NCBI RefSeq assembly: GCF_900182745.1
Contig: NZ_FXTY01000002.1
Location: 62,001-126,000 of the forward strand
Source of the DNA: Shimia sagamensis
GTDB taxonomy: Bacteria > Pseudomonadota > Alphaproteobacteria > Rhodobacterales > Rhodobacteraceae
DNA: 64,000 nt
Reading direction: 5' to 3'
The position numbers and the translations under genes were made by a program. The notes beneath the pieces were generated by a model, which had not been told where the DNA came from, did no database searches, and saw only the letters and a list, made by a program, of their open reading frames with translations. Each line of letters starts with the position of its first letter. The first letter of the stretch is position 1. Positions 19,395 to 28,021 of the stretch are shown here, in pieces.

Positions 19395-20237
19395 ATGAGC
19401 GCCATTGATGATCTTCCCACTCTTCGTCAGGTGATCGACACGCACGGCCTGTCCGCGCGAAAGTCATTGGGTCAAAACTTTCTTCTGGATCTCAACCTCA
19501 CCGCCAAAATTGCCCGCCGCGCAGGTGATCTCACCGATTGTGATGTTCTGGAAATCGGCCCAGGTCCCGGTGGTCTGACCCGCGGCTTGCTGGCGGAAGG
19601 TGCGCGCAAAGTTCTTGCGATTGAAAAAGATGAGCGTTGCATGCCCGCTTTGGCCGAGATCGCAGCCGCCTATCCGGGACAGCTCGAAGTGATCAACGGC
19701 GACGCTCTGGAAGTGAACCCGTTGGCCCACCTCACCCCGCCTATCCGTGTTGCCGCGAACCTGCCTTACAACGTGGGCACCGAGCTGTTGGTACGGTGGC
19801 TCACACCCAAAGAGTGGCCGCCATTTTGGCAAAGCTTGACCTTGATGTTCCAGCGTGAAGTGGCTGAGCGCATCACCGCTCAACCCGGTTCAAAGGCTTA
19901 CGGGCGTCTCGCAATCTTGTCTCAATGGCGCGCTAACGCCAACATCGTGATGTCTCTGCCGCCCGGTGCGTTTTCGCCACCTCCCAAAGTGCATTCTTCT
20001 GTGGTGCACCTTACGGCTTTGTCGGAGCCGCGCTACCCGGCCGATGCGGCAACACTGTCTCGTATCGTAGCTGCTGCGTTTAATCAGCGCCGTAAAATGT
20101 TGCGCGCAGCACTTAAGGGCCAAGCACCTGATATCGAAGACCGTCTGATTGCTGCTGGCATCAAACCCACGGACCGGGCCGAAGTGGTCAGCTTGGAACA
20201 ATTCTGCGCTTTGGCGCGTTTGATGAAGAACAGCTAA
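19395..20237 (+). CDS. rsmA: 16S rRNA (adenine1518-N6/adenine1519-N6)-dimethyltransferase
   Basis: RsmA (KsgA) dimethylates two adjacent adenines in the 3'-terminal helix of 16S rRNA late in 30S assembly. The 280-residue protein has [11 protein letters not shown], the SAM-binding [10 protein letters not shown], the acidic motif IEKDERC and the catalytic NLPYNVGT; the C-terminal helical domain includes [15 protein letters not shown]. The ATG 19395 gives the family N-terminus; an upstream open stretch overlapping pdxA is not used. It is the last gene of the lpt-surA-pdxA-rsmA operon. Confidence 0.96.
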   Translation: MSAIDDLPTLRQVIDTHGLSARKSLGQNFLLDLNLTAKIARRAGDLTDCDVLEIGPGPGGLTRGLLAEGARKVLAIEKDERCMPALAEIAAAYPGQLEVINGDALEVNPLAHLTPPIRVAANLPYNVGTELLVRWLTPKEWPPFWQSLTLMFQREVAERITAQPGSKAYGRLAILSQWRANANIVMSLPPGAFSPPPKVHSSVVHLTALSEPRYPADAATLSRIVAAAFNQRRKMLRAALKGQAPDIEDRLIAAGIKPTDRAEVVSLEQFCALARLMKNS

Positions 20238-20309
20238 AGCCAACCAAGCACGCCACAGACAGATGTCGTAGAATCGCCAAACCTTGGCGGGTTCTCTCAA
20301 GCTGGCCGC

Positions 20310-20495
20310 TCATTGACTCCCCATATCTGTACCACGCAACAAACTACGACTGTCCATTAGCAACCCTCCTTGATGTGACACCGCTGTAAGTTGTGCGAGC
20401 CCTGACGCCTGCACCCCAATTCCCTCTTCCTCCAGTTGGGTGCGGGCGTATTCCGAAATGTCGAACCCTGGCAACTTGTCAAGGATTTCCCCATC
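20310..20495 (-). pseudogene. Possible remnant of a PgeF/YfiH-type (laccase-domain) C-terminus
   Basis: This open stretch of 61 codons has no good start and ends in TGA. Its middle reads LPGFDISEYARTQLEEEGIG and its end SRSLLRGTDMGSQ. This is reminiscent of the end of PgeF/YfiH proteins, where a FDLPxY helix is followed by a CTY motif and an SYRRxTHRGExDYGRQ tail. The Cys and His that bind metal in the family are absent here. The resemblance is by eye and weak. If correct, it is a dead fragment. Confidence 0.25.
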
Positions 20496-20506
20496 TCAAT
20501 TGAGAT
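20493..20506. promoter_or_regulatory. 14-bp perfect palindrome next to a TATAAT box
   Basis: ATCTCAATTGAGAT is a perfect 14-bp palindrome. A consensus TATAAT lies at 20515-20520 on the plus strand, eight bases downstream, but no convincing -35 element sits 16-18 bases before it. The arrangement resembles an operator overlapping a promoter that would drive rightward transcription into the decayed region and the PhaC-like gene. Confidence 0.35.
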
Positions 20507-20803
20507 AAGTTTTCTATAATTCACAAAGGCTTGAGGCCGTTTGAGGGAGGCTAGATTTCAGGTGAAACTGGTTCGGTCTCATTTCAATTACGCTGCAACC
20601 AGCCACTTGGAACACCCCTGACTTGCCACTTATCAGGCCAAGCGTGTTGCGCCACAGGTCGCAAGCCTTCTGTGGATACAACGTCTGGCTGAGTGGTGAC
20701 TTTCTCAACTTTCCCCCTGCCCGGCGCTGCAAGTCGCGGGCACCTTTGAAACAAATTTGAAGGCCATAACTGGATTGGTCTTTACGCAGAATGCGAGGAC
20801 CCA

Positions 20804-21523
20804 TTGGCCAAAGATATGCTCCCACTTCAACCGCCTGATGAAACGCTCGTGTACAGCACACGGTCGGCAAAGTTGGTTTTGGAGAGCAGCAACACAGAAT
20901 TGGCGCAAAATCCAATCTTGCTGATCCCCGGGCCGACACATGTGGATTTTGAACAAGCCAAATACCTGGTCCAAGAGCTCTTGACCGTCCGATCTCAGTC
21001 TGGGCCGCCAATCTACCTTCTTCAATGGAACAGCTTCTGGCCCGAGCACGGCCAATTTAGATTTGCTCCCATGATGCGAGAGATGCATGAAAGTGCGCAA
21101 CATCTTGCGAAAATATCTGGCCCGCCCAACCTACTCACTCTCGGAGCTGGCGCTCTTCTTATGTTGCGCGCCGCCGCAGACCCACGAGGAATGCCAAATG
21201 CGAACTCCTTTTCCAGCCTGAGTTTTTTCCGGCCGACCCTTGAAGTTCAAGGACGAGCTCCGAGATTTCGAACTCCTTCATTACCCAAAAAAGTCAGTGT
21301 GATAGGGGGTGATATTGATGTAAATTCCAGATACCACCCCTTGTTCAAACGACTGACGGGCAACCCCATTGATCTGTTTGTTGTGAACGACAAACACTGG
21401 TTTGTCCGTACTACGTATTCGGCTGTTGAGAAAGGTGCGCAAACACCGCCTGAAATTGGCTTTGCTGGGAATTGGGTGAACAGTTGGCTTGACTGGCTTC
21501 CCGATAGGGAAGTGCGCCGCTAG
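20804..21523 (+). CDS. PhaC-like alpha/beta-hydrolase remnant lacking the catalytic cysteine
   Basis: This intact 239-codon frame follows the order of class I/III PHA synthases in shortened form. A strand NPILLIPGPTHVDF stands where PhaC has PLLIVPPWIN; YLLQWNSFWP stands for the VISWRNP strand. LLTLGAGALLML is in place of the nucleophile elbow GxCxGG. VIGGDIDVNSRYHPL and VVNDKHWF match the late Asp/His region, and NWVNSWLDWL resembles the PhaC GSWWPDWLxWL end. The nucleophile Cys/Ser is missing and the length is less than half of PhaC. The start is TTG 20804 (GAGGA four bases upstream) or ATG 20816. It is a pseudoenzyme or a decaying gene. Confidence 0.5.
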   Translation: MAKDMLPLQPPDETLVYSTRSAKLVLESSNTELAQNPILLIPGPTHVDFEQAKYLVQELLTVRSQSGPPIYLLQWNSFWPEHGQFRFAPMMREMHESAQHLAKISGPPNLLTLGAGALLMLRAAADPRGMPNANSFSSLSFFRPTLEVQGRAPRFRTPSLPKKVSVIGGDIDVNSRYHPLFKRLTGNPIDLFVVNDKHWFVRTTYSAVEKGAQTPPEIGFAGNWVNSWLDWLPDREVRR

Positions 21524-21528
21524 CTGGC

Positions 21529-22371
21529 CTATACGTCTATTGGCCTTTTGGAAAAACTTGGGTTTCCGAAGGACCTTACTTGCCCTTGAAGCGCAAGTAA
21601 GCCGCCCAAGACGCCTTCCTTTTTGCCAAGGCTCTGGGCGACGCGCAGTCCCCGATCCAAGGCGGCAGACACCTCGTCTTGATGCAACTTCGTCACAGCA
21701 ATGGTCACCAACCTGGTGCCCAAATCACTGTCCAATTGCTGGCTCTCTGCCGTCGCACGTACAATGCCATGATGGCTTGGCAGATCAACCGCATTGGCAA
21801 TCACCGTTGCCGCCACATCGGCCAAAGCCGCGGAACCTGCCAACACTGAGACGGCATCCGCGATGCCAAAGGACAGGCTGCGCCCCCGCCATCCAGAGGT
21901 CGCCACCCCACGAACACTCCCGCGCCCGTGTAACGTTGCGCGGGCGATCCCCCCACCGATGTCGGTCACCATGACGGCCTCACCTTCAAGCACCAAGGCA
22001 ATATCGCCACCGTTATTGACGTATGCCTTGGTCACGTTGGGAGTCTCGGAAATGACCTGTGCAATTTCATCAGCAACCGCTCCAGCAACCGCCGCCATCG
22101 GTGTCACGAAACTGGGCAAGTACCGCGTTACCGCTTCATTCATTACCCTTGCAATATCGCCTCGAAAACATGTGTTGTTTGAGGCCGGTTGGCGAAGGTC
22201 AGGTAGTTCGTCCACCAATTCCTGAAGCACGGACTGAAATCGCGTCGCCGCTCTTTGATAGGCTTCCGCCTTGCCAGACCCCCATATTTCTATAACCAAA
22301 TCAATGGGCCCATGGTGCAGATGCATGCGCTTACCATCCGGTAACCAGGAAATCTGAGCGCCATTTTTCAT
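21529..22371 (-). CDS. UPF0280 family ApbE-like protein
   Basis: This 280-residue protein belongs to UPF0280, a branch of the ApbE (FAD:protein FMN transferase) superfamily. Visible family features are the NNTCFRGDIARVMNEAV segment, AAVAGAVADEIAQ, the AYVNNGGDIALVL strand and GVATSGWRGRSLSFGIADAV near the middle, comparable to the ApbE NxGGD and TSG motifs. It is the last gene of the molybdenum-hydroxylase operon, overlapping the upstream reductase gene by four bases. A job in flavin attachment to that reductase is a reasonable guess, not shown. It converges on the PhaC-like gene. Confidence 0.8.
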   Translation of the reverse strand: MKNGAQISWLPDGKRMHLHHGPIDLVIEIWGSGKAEAYQRAATRFQSVLQELVDELPDLRQPASNNTCFRGDIARVMNEAVTRYLPSFVTPMAAVAGAVADEIAQVISETPNVTKAYVNNGGDIALVLEGEAVMVTDIGGGIARATLHGRGSVRGVATSGWRGRSLSFGIADAVSVLAGSAALADVAATVIANAVDLPSHHGIVRATAESQQLDSDLGTRLVTIAVTKLHQDEVSAALDRGLRVAQSLGKKEGVLGGLLALQGQVRSFGNPSFSKRPIDV

Positions 22372-23822
22372 GGCTTGGGCAATTTGGTTGGGACAATATG
22401 TGTCGCCTTCGCATATTCACCACCGGTGGTCAAAATATCCTGGATGTCTCGGATGTGCGTTATATGTCCCCCCAGTTCTTCATATACGCCACGTGGCACG
22501 GTGAATTCCAACGGTGCCACAATGGCGGGCGTCGGCACCATTCCAAACGCACCTTCGGGCATCTTGGTCACATCGGCCATCAGCGTGATCCCGCCCCCTG
22601 GCCAGACATATGCGTGTGTGCCTCCAACAGTGACTTCGGCCTGCCCGCTTTGCACCGCGCGAGTGAGCTTTACAGGATTTTGCGTCACGCCAGAGCGCAG
22701 TGATCCACCTGCCCCCCCCATGAACATCACTGTGCACATTGCCGGTTCACAGTTTTCTGCAATCAACGCGACAGACGGTTTTAAAGCATCCGGCATTTCA
22801 CATTTTTGAGGAACAAGGTTGGCATCCAATTTGTAATAGGCAGCGTGTTCGCCGGTTGTGCTCACCATAAACAGCGTCAGCCCGTCACGCGCGCCTTTCT
22901 CCGCTCGCCATGGTCCAAGAATATCCAGTGGATCCACAATATCTGTGCCGCCCCAGCCCAAGCCAGGGTCCGCCACCTGAAAATATCGTCCGGGTGTGCT
23001 GCGGCGGCCTTTGATGCGAATGCCGGTGCTTGGCCAGTCGATGACCTTGCCTGCTTGGTGCTCACTGACAACGCCAGTGATGTGGTCATCCACAACAACA
23101 ACTTCGTCGACCAACCCTTTCCACTGGCTTGCAAACATACCAATCGTGGCAGACCCGCACCCAACACGCATACGAGCTTCTTTGTGTCCGTCAACAATCG
23201 GCGCCGCCCCGGCTTGCACCACCACCTCTGCACCATTTTCGACGGTCAAGTCCACGGGGGAGCGGTTCAACAGGTCCAGCAATACGTCACAGGTCGCGCG
23301 CCCTTCTGCTTTGCTGCCTCCAGTCAAGTGATCCACTCCGCCTAGGCTCATCATTTGGCTGCCATACTCGCTGGTCACCATCAGCCCTACGGCCTCACCT
23401 TGATGGCGCACCACCGCCCCCTCCACACCCAAATGCCGATCCGTGTCGATCTTCACTTTCACACCACAATAGGAAAAAATAGCCTCGGTCACGACGGTCA
23501 CACAATCGACACCGTCAATTTCCCGGCTCACCAAAAACGGTGCTGGCTTAAAATCCGGATAGGTGGTGCCCGCCCCCACTGCGGTGACAAACAGATCATC
23601 GGTCGACAACCCATCGTGCCAATCGCGCCCCAAAAACGGGCGCACGTCCGTGCCAGCCTCGATGGCCCGGTCCAAAACCGTCAGCGGATCACACCGTATG
23701 ATTTCTCCATTCACATTGGCGTAGCGGTCACATGCGCCAATTCGACCCTCCGCAATAAAACACATCACCGGACAGGCATCACATCGGATCTTCTCCTCGC
23801 GCTGTCTCGGTGACGGGCTCAT
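22368..23822 (-). CDS. 6-hydroxynicotinate reductase-like Fe-S flavoprotein
   Basis: This 484-residue protein is of the type annotated as 6-hydroxynicotinate reductase (Hnr), which in Eubacterium barkeri reduces 6-hydroxynicotinate to 1,4,5,6-tetrahydro-6-oxonicotinate. A cysteine cluster C14-x2-C17-x3-C21-x9-C31 at the N-terminus would hold an Fe-S cluster. A glycine-rich body contains GWGGTDIVDPLDILGPW and FMGGAGGSLRSGVTQNP. Residues 164-170 read DHLTGGS, close to the ApbE flavinylation motif. It overlaps the hydroxylase gene upstream and the ApbE-like gene downstream by four bases each. The true substrate here is unproven. Confidence 0.75.
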   Translation of the reverse strand: MSPSPRQREEKIRCDACPVMCFIAEGRIGACDRYANVNGEIIRCDPLTVLDRAIEAGTDVRPFLGRDWHDGLSTDDLFVTAVGAGTTYPDFKPAPFLVSREIDGVDCVTVVTEAIFSYCGVKVKIDTDRHLGVEGAVVRHQGEAVGLMVTSEYGSQMMSLGGVDHLTGGSKAEGRATCDVLLDLLNRSPVDLTVENGAEVVVQAGAAPIVDGHKEARMRVGCGSATIGMFASQWKGLVDEVVVVDDHITGVVSEHQAGKVIDWPSTGIRIKGRRSTPGRYFQVADPGLGWGGTDIVDPLDILGPWRAEKGARDGLTLFMVSTTGEHAAYYKLDANLVPQKCEMPDALKPSVALIAENCEPAMCTVMFMGGAGGSLRSGVTQNPVKLTRAVQSGQAEVTVGGTHAYVWPGGGITLMADVTKMPEGAFGMVPTPAIVAPLEFTVPRGVYEELGGHITHIRDIQDILTTGGEYAKATHIVPTKLPKP

Positions 23823-26530
23823 GGCTTGGCGGCCTTTAACGCTGCCAACACCCGATCCGGTCGGGCAGGCAATTGTGTCAGAACAGCCCCCGTAGCATGG
23901 CGTATCGCGTTGAGTATTGCCGGTGCTGTCGGGATCAGCACATGTTCCCCCAACCCTTTGGCGCCCATCGGTCCTTCCGGATCAGGCACCTCAATCAAAT
24001 GCGACACCACCTCCGGCACATCCCCGATCGTGGGGATCAGGTAATCATGCAGGTTCTCCGTGATGCCTGGGTGAAACTCTTCCATCAACGCCATGCCAAG
24101 CCCCTGGGCTATTCCACCTTCGATCTGACCTTCCGCAAGCAATGGGTTGATCACTTTGCCCACATCATGTGCCGCTGTGACTTTTAAGACCTGCACGGTC
24201 CCAAGCGCCAAATCCACTTCCACCTCAGCCAATTGCGCCCCGTAGCCGTAAACTGCATAAGGCGCGCCCTGCCCGTCTTTATCCAGCGCTTCGGTTGGCG
24301 GATCGTAGCGCGCCTCAGCCCAAAGCACATAGCCATGCGCGTCCTCTGGCAGTTCTTGCAGCGATACGTCTCGCCGCACCGTGCCGTCAATCAAGGTCAG
24401 CACGGCCCCCGATAGGGACATCTGAGAGTGCGGACCAACGTTTGCGAGTTGCAAAGCCTTAGATCGCAACGCCTCGGCTGCCAACACAGCTGCTTTGCCG
24501 CTCACCACGGTTTGGCGGCTGGCCGACGTTTTGCCGCAATCCGGCGTCACGGCCGTATCTGCATCGATCAGCGTGACATGATGTACCGGAACCCCAAGCG
24601 CATCCGCCGCCAACTGCGCAATCACCGTGTTGGCCCCCTGGCCAATATCCATCGCCCCTTGATGCAAACAAATCTTGCCGTCTGCTGTGATCCCGATGCG
24701 CATGGTGGACGGGTTTGGCAAGGCTGTATTCCCGCAACCGTACCAACAGCTTGCAACGCCTATTCCGCGTGCTTTCTCTTTCGTCGCCGCGTTAAAGCCC
24801 GCCACCGCAATCAGAGCGGCATCCCACCGCGACTGCAATGCGTCCAAACAAGCCCCAATTCCCACTCCAGATAGCTCTTGGCCGCAAACCGTGGGCACAC
24901 CATCCGACAGTGCGTTCAACCGCCGGAACGCCAAACTGTCCATGCCCACTTGATCTGCCAACTGATCCAACAGCTGCTCCTGAAGCGCTGCTGCTTGTGG
25001 CACGCCAAAACCCCGAAACGCGCCGGAAACAGGCCCATTTGTGTGGATTGCGCGCGCCTCGGCCTCATAGTTTGGCACAATATAGGGTCCGCTGGCATGC
25101 ACCGGCACCCGCACCGCAACGGTTGGCCCCCAACTGGCATAAGCGCCGGTGTCAAAATCCCCGTCAAACGTCATCCCGACCAGCCGTCCGTCGATGTCCG
25201 CGCCAATCCTGGCCTGCATCTCTGCCGGATGGCGTTTGGTACTCGCCATCATGCTTTCGCCGCGAGAATAAACCATCGCACTTGGGCGCCCGGTTAGCAA
25301 CGTCACCAAACCGACCAAAGGCTGCACCGTCACATCCAGTTTGGCGCCAAAACCACCGCCCGTGGCCGCAGGTCGAATGCGCACTTTTTGCGTCGGTAGC
25401 CCCAAAACCTTGGCCGTCGTTTGTTGGTCCAAAACCGGCGCCTGCGTACAGGCTCGAATGTTGAGCACACCGCCGTCCATCCAAGCCAGACCCGCTTCCG
25501 GTTCAATATAGGCATGTTCCACATGCCCTGTTCGCAATGTGCCTTGCACAACATGCGCAGCATTTCCCAGCGAAGCCTCTGCGTCCCCTCGACGGACGAC
25601 GCCTGCAATCAATTGGTTTCCAGCACGGTCCAAATGAAGTTGGCGGGCGCTTTCATCACGTGCTTCTGTTGCTGTCTCAAAAGAATAAGATGGTTCCCAA
25701 CACACAGGAAAGCTGCCCAAATCCAAATTGGACACCACATCTTTGCCTCCGGCGACCAAAGCCACCGCCTCGCCGACCATACGGACCTCAGCCTCAGCCA
25801 ACACCGGCTGGTCCGAAAACCGTTCAATCACGCCGAAGCAATTTTCACCAGGAATGTTCTTAGCGGTAAATACACGCACGTCATGCGTCTTGGCCCAGCC
25901 CTCAATATCGCCAAAGGCAAAACCTGCGGCGGCATGCGGACTGCGTAGAGCCCGCACCCAAAGCGCCCCGTCAGGAACAATATCTGCACCAAACGCCTCG
26001 GTTCCCATAACTTTTGCAGCTCCGTCCAGCCGCTCGACACGCGCGCCAACAGCTTTGCCCGCATCCGGTTCTGGTCCAGCACCACTGCCCGCCGCATCCA
26101 GAACCGCATCAATGATTTTTGTATATCCCGTGCAGCGACACAGCACCCCGCTCAGTGCCGCTTCCACTGCCGCTCTATCTGGCGACACATTCTGTCGTAT
26201 CAATGCCTCCGCTGCCATCACCATGCCGGGCGTGCAAATCCCACATTGTGCGGCACCATGGCGCAAAAACGCGCGCTGCAACGCGTTTGGGCCAGCGCGT
26301 CCAACACCCTCGATGGTCTCAACCGAGCGCCCGGAGATCTGCGCCACAGGGGTTAAACAGGCACAGGTTGCCTTGCCATCCACCAACACAGTACACGCGC
26401 CGCAATCCCCGGCGTCACAGCCTACTTTTGTCCCGCGCAATTGTAAGTTATCCCGCAAGACATCGGACAAACGGCGCCCCATTGGCACGTCTATAGATTG
26501 GGGTTCACCGTTGACCTCAAAGGAAATCAT
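23819..26530 (-). CDS. Xanthine dehydrogenase-family hydroxylase, fused [2Fe-2S] and molybdopterin subunits
   Basis: This 903-residue fusion hydroxylates a ring carbon using water. Residues 1-150 are the small [2Fe-2S] subunit: plant-type cluster C38-x4-C43-x2-C46...C58 and the second cluster C96-x2-C99...C131-x-C133. From about 170 on is the molybdopterin subunit: GGFGAKLDVTVQPLVG, SGAFRGFGVPQAAA, MDIGQGANTVIAQLAADALG and the catalytic glutamate at about E862 in AKGLGEHVL. These two units are usually separate genes. With the FAD subunit upstream it makes a complete enzyme. The substrate is probably an N-heterocycle, given the next gene. Confidence 0.88.
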   Translation of the reverse strand: MISFEVNGEPQSIDVPMGRRLSDVLRDNLQLRGTKVGCDAGDCGACTVLVDGKATCACLTPVAQISGRSVETIEGVGRAGPNALQRAFLRHGAAQCGICTPGMVMAAEALIRQNVSPDRAAVEAALSGVLCRCTGYTKIIDAVLDAAGSGAGPEPDAGKAVGARVERLDGAAKVMGTEAFGADIVPDGALWVRALRSPHAAAGFAFGDIEGWAKTHDVRVFTAKNIPGENCFGVIERFSDQPVLAEAEVRMVGEAVALVAGGKDVVSNLDLGSFPVCWEPSYSFETATEARDESARQLHLDRAGNQLIAGVVRRGDAEASLGNAAHVVQGTLRTGHVEHAYIEPEAGLAWMDGGVLNIRACTQAPVLDQQTTAKVLGLPTQKVRIRPAATGGGFGAKLDVTVQPLVGLVTLLTGRPSAMVYSRGESMMASTKRHPAEMQARIGADIDGRLVGMTFDGDFDTGAYASWGPTVAVRVPVHASGPYIVPNYEAEARAIHTNGPVSGAFRGFGVPQAAALQEQLLDQLADQVGMDSLAFRRLNALSDGVPTVCGQELSGVGIGACLDALQSRWDAALIAVAGFNAATKEKARGIGVASCWYGCGNTALPNPSTMRIGITADGKICLHQGAMDIGQGANTVIAQLAADALGVPVHHVTLIDADTAVTPDCGKTSASRQTVVSGKAAVLAAEALRSKALQLANVGPHSQMSLSGAVLTLIDGTVRRDVSLQELPEDAHGYVLWAEARYDPPTEALDKDGQGAPYAVYGYGAQLAEVEVDLALGTVQVLKVTAAHDVGKVINPLLAEGQIEGGIAQGLGMALMEEFHPGITENLHDYLIPTIGDVPEVVSHLIEVPDPEGPMGAKGLGEHVLIPTAPAILNAIRHATGAVLTQLPARPDRVLAALKAAKP

Positions 26531-27369
26531 GGGATCTCCTCAATCACATCGTGCACCGCGCGACGCACCAATTCTACGGCCGCGTCACGTCGATAATCCG
26601 CGTCGCCACGGACATCCGAGATGGGCGACAAAACGTCCCCAAACTTATCTGATTGTACCAATTGGACAGCACTCGAAAGTTCACACCCAACCAGCACATT
26701 TTCCAACGCTGACACGCGACAGGCGACCGGTCCACAAGCGCCGACAGACACAGCCGCGGCTTTGATCACTTTGGCCTCGACCTCAAGAAGCACGGCGGTC
26801 ATTGCAATGGAAATCACCAAATGTTTGCGTGCCCCCAATTTTAAGAATCGGCTGCGTCCAACTGCACTTGCCTCCGGGATCAAAACAGACGTCACCACTT
26901 CGTCTTTCTCGCGTGAAATTTCTCTCGGGCCGGTCACAAACTGCGCCAATGGCACCTGACGAACCCCACGTTCGGACACCAATTCCACCTGCGCATCTAA
27001 TGCTAACAATGGCGGCATCCCATCCGCCGCAGGGGATGCATTGCAGATGTTCCCCGCAACCGTCCCGGCATTTTGAACCTGAATGCCGCCAACCTCACGC
27101 GCGGCTTGTTTGAGCATGTCAAACGCGGCTGGCAGCGGTGCGTCACACACATCCCGCCAGGTTGTTGCGGCCCCAATTCGCCAACCGGTGCCAGTCTTTG
27201 AGATCCCGCGAAGCTCGGCAATCTGCGTAATATCCAAAACACTTCCGCACAGCTCTTGCGCTTCAGAGGCCGCAAACACATCAGTGCATCCCGCCACAAG
27301 TTGCACGTCTGACCTCGCCAAAACAGCGAGCGCGTCTTTCAACTTGCCGGGGCGATGGTAAATCCCCAT
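26527..27369 (-). CDS. FAD-binding subunit of a xanthine dehydrogenase-family enzyme
   Basis: This is the 280-residue CoxM/NdhF-type subunit, which passes electrons from the Fe-S clusters to an acceptor. It starts MGIYHRPGKLKDALAVLA and has the FAD-binding motifs VAGCTDVFAA (where family members usually have xGGTDL), IGAATTWRDV and NAGTVAGNICNASPAAD, then the CO_deh_flav_C domain from about 165. It is the first gene of the operon, overlaps the hydroxylase gene by four bases, and is divergent from the MarR regulator. Confidence 0.9.
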   Translation of the reverse strand: MGIYHRPGKLKDALAVLARSDVQLVAGCTDVFAASEAQELCGSVLDITQIAELRGISKTGTGWRIGAATTWRDVCDAPLPAAFDMLKQAAREVGGIQVQNAGTVAGNICNASPAADGMPPLLALDAQVELVSERGVRQVPLAQFVTGPREISREKDEVVTSVLIPEASAVGRSRFLKLGARKHLVISIAMTAVLLEVEAKVIKAAAVSVGACGPVACRVSALENVLVGCELSSAVQLVQSDKFGDVLSPISDVRGDADYRRDAAVELVRRAVHDVIEEIP

Positions 27370-27488
27370 GGTGACCTCTCAAATCGTCAGGGCGCGGCAC
27401 AATAACTTGTGTGTATACCAATGGATTTTGCGGCAGCTTTTACGTGTCTGTCAACAAACCGCATCGATTGCCCGCAATAAGGCCACAT
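27370..27488. promoter_or_regulatory. Divergent control region between hydroxylase operon and MarR gene
   Basis: This 119-bp gap must contain the promoter of the leftward hydroxylase operon and that of the rightward MarR gene, the usual place for a MarR operator. It holds the short palindrome GTATAC near 27412-27417 within an AT-rich TTGTGTGTATACCAA. I do not see a long convincing inverted repeat. Confidence 0.45.
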
Positions 27489-27941
27489 ATGATGACCTCC
27501 AAAACGCCCCCTTTGTCCGCGACCGCCGCTGCTGATGCATATGTATTGGACGATCAGGTTGGTTTTCTCATGCGCCGTGCGAACCAAAGGCATCTGGCAA
27601 TTTTTTCGGAAGGTATTTCGGACCTGACCCCCACACAGTTTGCAGCTCTTGCCAAACTCTGTGAATTGGGCGCAGTTTCTCAAAACGCCTTGGGGCGTGC
27701 GACGTCCATGGACGGCGCCACGATCAAAGGCGTGGTCGATAGGCTGCGCCTCAAAGACCTGGTCGCGAGCACTCCGGACCCAGACGATCAGCGTCGCATC
27801 TTGCTCAAGCCAACTGCCGCCGGCTGGGATCTGTTTGAAGCGGTCGCACCGACGGCACATCAGATCACCCAAGACACGCTTGCCCCCCTGAATGACGCAG
27901 AGCAAACCATCTTCCTTTTGCTGCTTCAAAAGCTGACCTAA
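27489..27941 (+). CDS. MarR-family transcriptional regulator
   Basis: This 150-residue winged-helix protein would bind DNA as a dimer and respond to a small ligand. The MarR core is visible: helices around DLTPTQFAALAKLCELG, a recognition helix region NALGRATSMDGATIKGVVDRL, then the wing LVASTPDPDDQRRILLKPT. It is divergent from the hydroxylase/reductase operon, like NicR-type regulators of nicotinate genes, so it probably represses that operon until substrate appears. The start is ATG 27489 or 27492. It converges on the ABC transporter operon. Confidence 0.88.
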   Translation: MMTSKTPPLSATAAADAYVLDDQVGFLMRRANQRHLAIFSEGISDLTPTQFAALAKLCELGAVSQNALGRATSMDGATIKGVVDRLRLKDLVASTPDPDDQRRILLKPTAAGWDLFEAVAPTAHQITQDTLAPLNDAEQTIFLLLLQKLT

Positions 27942-28021
27942 CCTGCGTTTCCGTCGCCAATTTTGCACCTCCGCAATGCAGTCGCGATACAGACGCAATA
28001 CCGACGTGATTTTTTGCGGCT

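Larger units (their letters stand above)
20238..20803. other. Long intergenic region with decayed coding fragments
   Basis: No intact gene is seen in these 566 bp. Near the rsmA end there is a short hairpin (CGCCAA-ACC-TTGGCG, 20275-20289) without a T-run. A minus-strand fragment (20310-20495) resembles a PgeF/YfiH C-terminus. Another minus-strand frame (about 20517-20705) contains LWRNTLGLISGKSG, which looks like the start of a PHA synthase. A plus-strand frame open from 20566 to 20757 is interrupted by a stop before the PhaC-like gene. The stretch resembles a gene graveyard. Confidence 0.5.

Noticed and set aside
20514-21011. 165-codon minus-strand frame
   Set aside because: Its first two thirds are antisense to the PhaC-like gene and its start has no support. 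Only the last part (LWRNTLGLISGKSG) is of interest, and it is reported as a possible remnant, not as a gene.
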